Shown here piece by piece: positions 63,654 to 64,000 of a stretch of DNA of 64,000 nt. Source of the stretch: Undibacterium_A arcticum (lineage in GTDB: Bacteria; Pseudomonadota; Gammaproteobacteria; Burkholderiales; Burkholderiaceae_D); assembly GCF_042660705.1 (NCBI RefSeq), contig NZ_JBHSUQ010000001.1; one strand, 5' to 3'. Numbering within the stretch: position 1 is the first letter of the stretch; the number at the start of each line of letters is the position of its first letter. A program made the translations under genes and the position numbers. A model generated the notes under the pieces. That model was not told the origin of the DNA, did no database searches, and worked only from the letters and a program-made list of their open reading frames with translations.

Positions 63654-64000
63654 TTAGGGCTTGGACAAGGCCTTCAACGCCAGCTTGATGCCATCCGACA
63701 CGCTGCTGCCGGCCGCAACCTGCTTCATGGCCAACAGCGCCTCCTTGTCCGAATAGCCGAGCGCCAGCAGCGCGTTCAGGATATCGGAACTGGCCTCGTG
63801 CTGCGCCGCACCGGCCGCCGGTCCGAGGTCGGCGCCGAGCTTGCCCTTCAGTTCCAGCAACAGCCGTTCGGCGGTCTTCTTGCCGATACCGGGCACGCGG
63901 GTCAGCCGGCTCGCTTCCTGCAGCGTCACCGCCTGCGCCAGATCGGCCACCGACATGCCGGACAGGATCGATAGCGCGGTACGGGCGCCAACGCCGCTGA
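63654..64000 (-). CDS. ruvA: Holliday junction DNA-binding protein RuvA, C-terminal part (cut by window edge)
   Basis: RuvA recognises four-way junctions and loads RuvB. The frame is open to the window end. Visible are the second helix-hairpin-helix (GVGARTALSILSGMS ... LTRVPGIGKKTAERLLLELKGKL), an Ala-rich flexible linker, and domain III (SDILNALLALGYSDKEALLAMKQV ... SDGIKLALKALSKP), which contacts RuvB. About 115 of ~190 residues are present. Confidence 0.96.
   Translation of the reverse strand, partial: SGVGARTALSILSGMSVADLAQAVTLQEASRLTRVPGIGKKTAERLLLELKGKLGADLGPAAGAAQHEASSDILNALLALGYSDKEALLAMKQVAAGSSVSDGIKLALKALSKP

Overview
The window is an ordinary-looking, GC-rich chromosomal stretch from a betaproteobacterium. 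Gene content and order (hemL; aroE-mtgA; ubiC-yqiA-mpl; aroQ-accB-accC-prmA; nrdA-nrdB with ampD-pilR-pilS; ffh; proS/rppH/proB; rplU-rpmA-obgE; ispB; pilB-pilC-pilD-coaE-zapD-yacG; ruvA-ruvB) resemble Burkholderiales, most likely Oxalobacteraceae (Herminiimonas/Collimonas/Herbaspirillum relatives). The family assignment is an inference from gene order and protein style, not from a search.

Layout. 1-6.8 kb: the 3' end of hemL, an NRAMP-family transporter, an IS30-family insertion sequence with 27-bp inverted ends, a pirin gene divergent from a LysR regulator with a decayed oxidoreductase fragment between them, and corA. 7-14.7 kb (minus strand): envelope, shikimate and RNA-decay genes ending in a tightly overlapping mpl-yqiA-ubiC run. 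14.9-21.9 kb (plus): a conserved unknown gene, a TlpA-like thioredoxin, aroQ, acetyl-CoA carboxylase accB/accC, prmA, a zinc-ribbon membrane protein and a PfkB kinase. 21.9-34.6 kb (minus): yggT/yggU/FMN reductase, an AKP-repeat histone H1-like protein, class Ia ribonucleotide reductase with NrdR-type operators, ampD, the PilS/PilR two-component system and a CcsA-like protein. 34.8-37.5 kb: a nitrate/sulfonate/taurine-type ABC transporter cassette, followed by ffh and a SWIB-domain protein. 40-43.9 kb: two tandem alkaline phosphatases plus a secreted unknown protein behind a four-half-site Pho box. 44.3-64 kb: lytic transglycosylase, proS, rppH, proB, obgE, rpmA, rplU, ispB, tRNA-Pro(CGG), a CorC/HlyC-type protein, type IV pilus genes pilBCD, coaE, zapD, yacG, dadA, a MutT-type Nudix gene, ruvB and partial ruvA.

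Two themes stand out. First, nine genes (NRAMP, pirin, TlpA-like, ABC permease, obgE, rpmA, corC-like, pilC, yacG) are each interrupted by one small frameshift, always at an A/T homopolymer, and each is otherwise intact. Because rpmA and obgE are normally essential, uncorrected homopolymer sequencing errors explain this better than gene decay. These loci are annotated as full-length genes with a noted frameshift. Second, several regulatory sites can be read directly: a Pho-box tetrad before the phosphatase operon, a 31-bp-spaced NrdR box pair over the nrdAB promoter, and a near-consensus sigma-70 promoter for rplU-rpmA. I found no CRISPR array, prophage, toxin-antitoxin or defence system. The least explained pieces are the secreted third gene of the phosphatase operon, the conserved unknown gene near 15 kb, and the roughly 640-base spacer that separates pilC from pilD.
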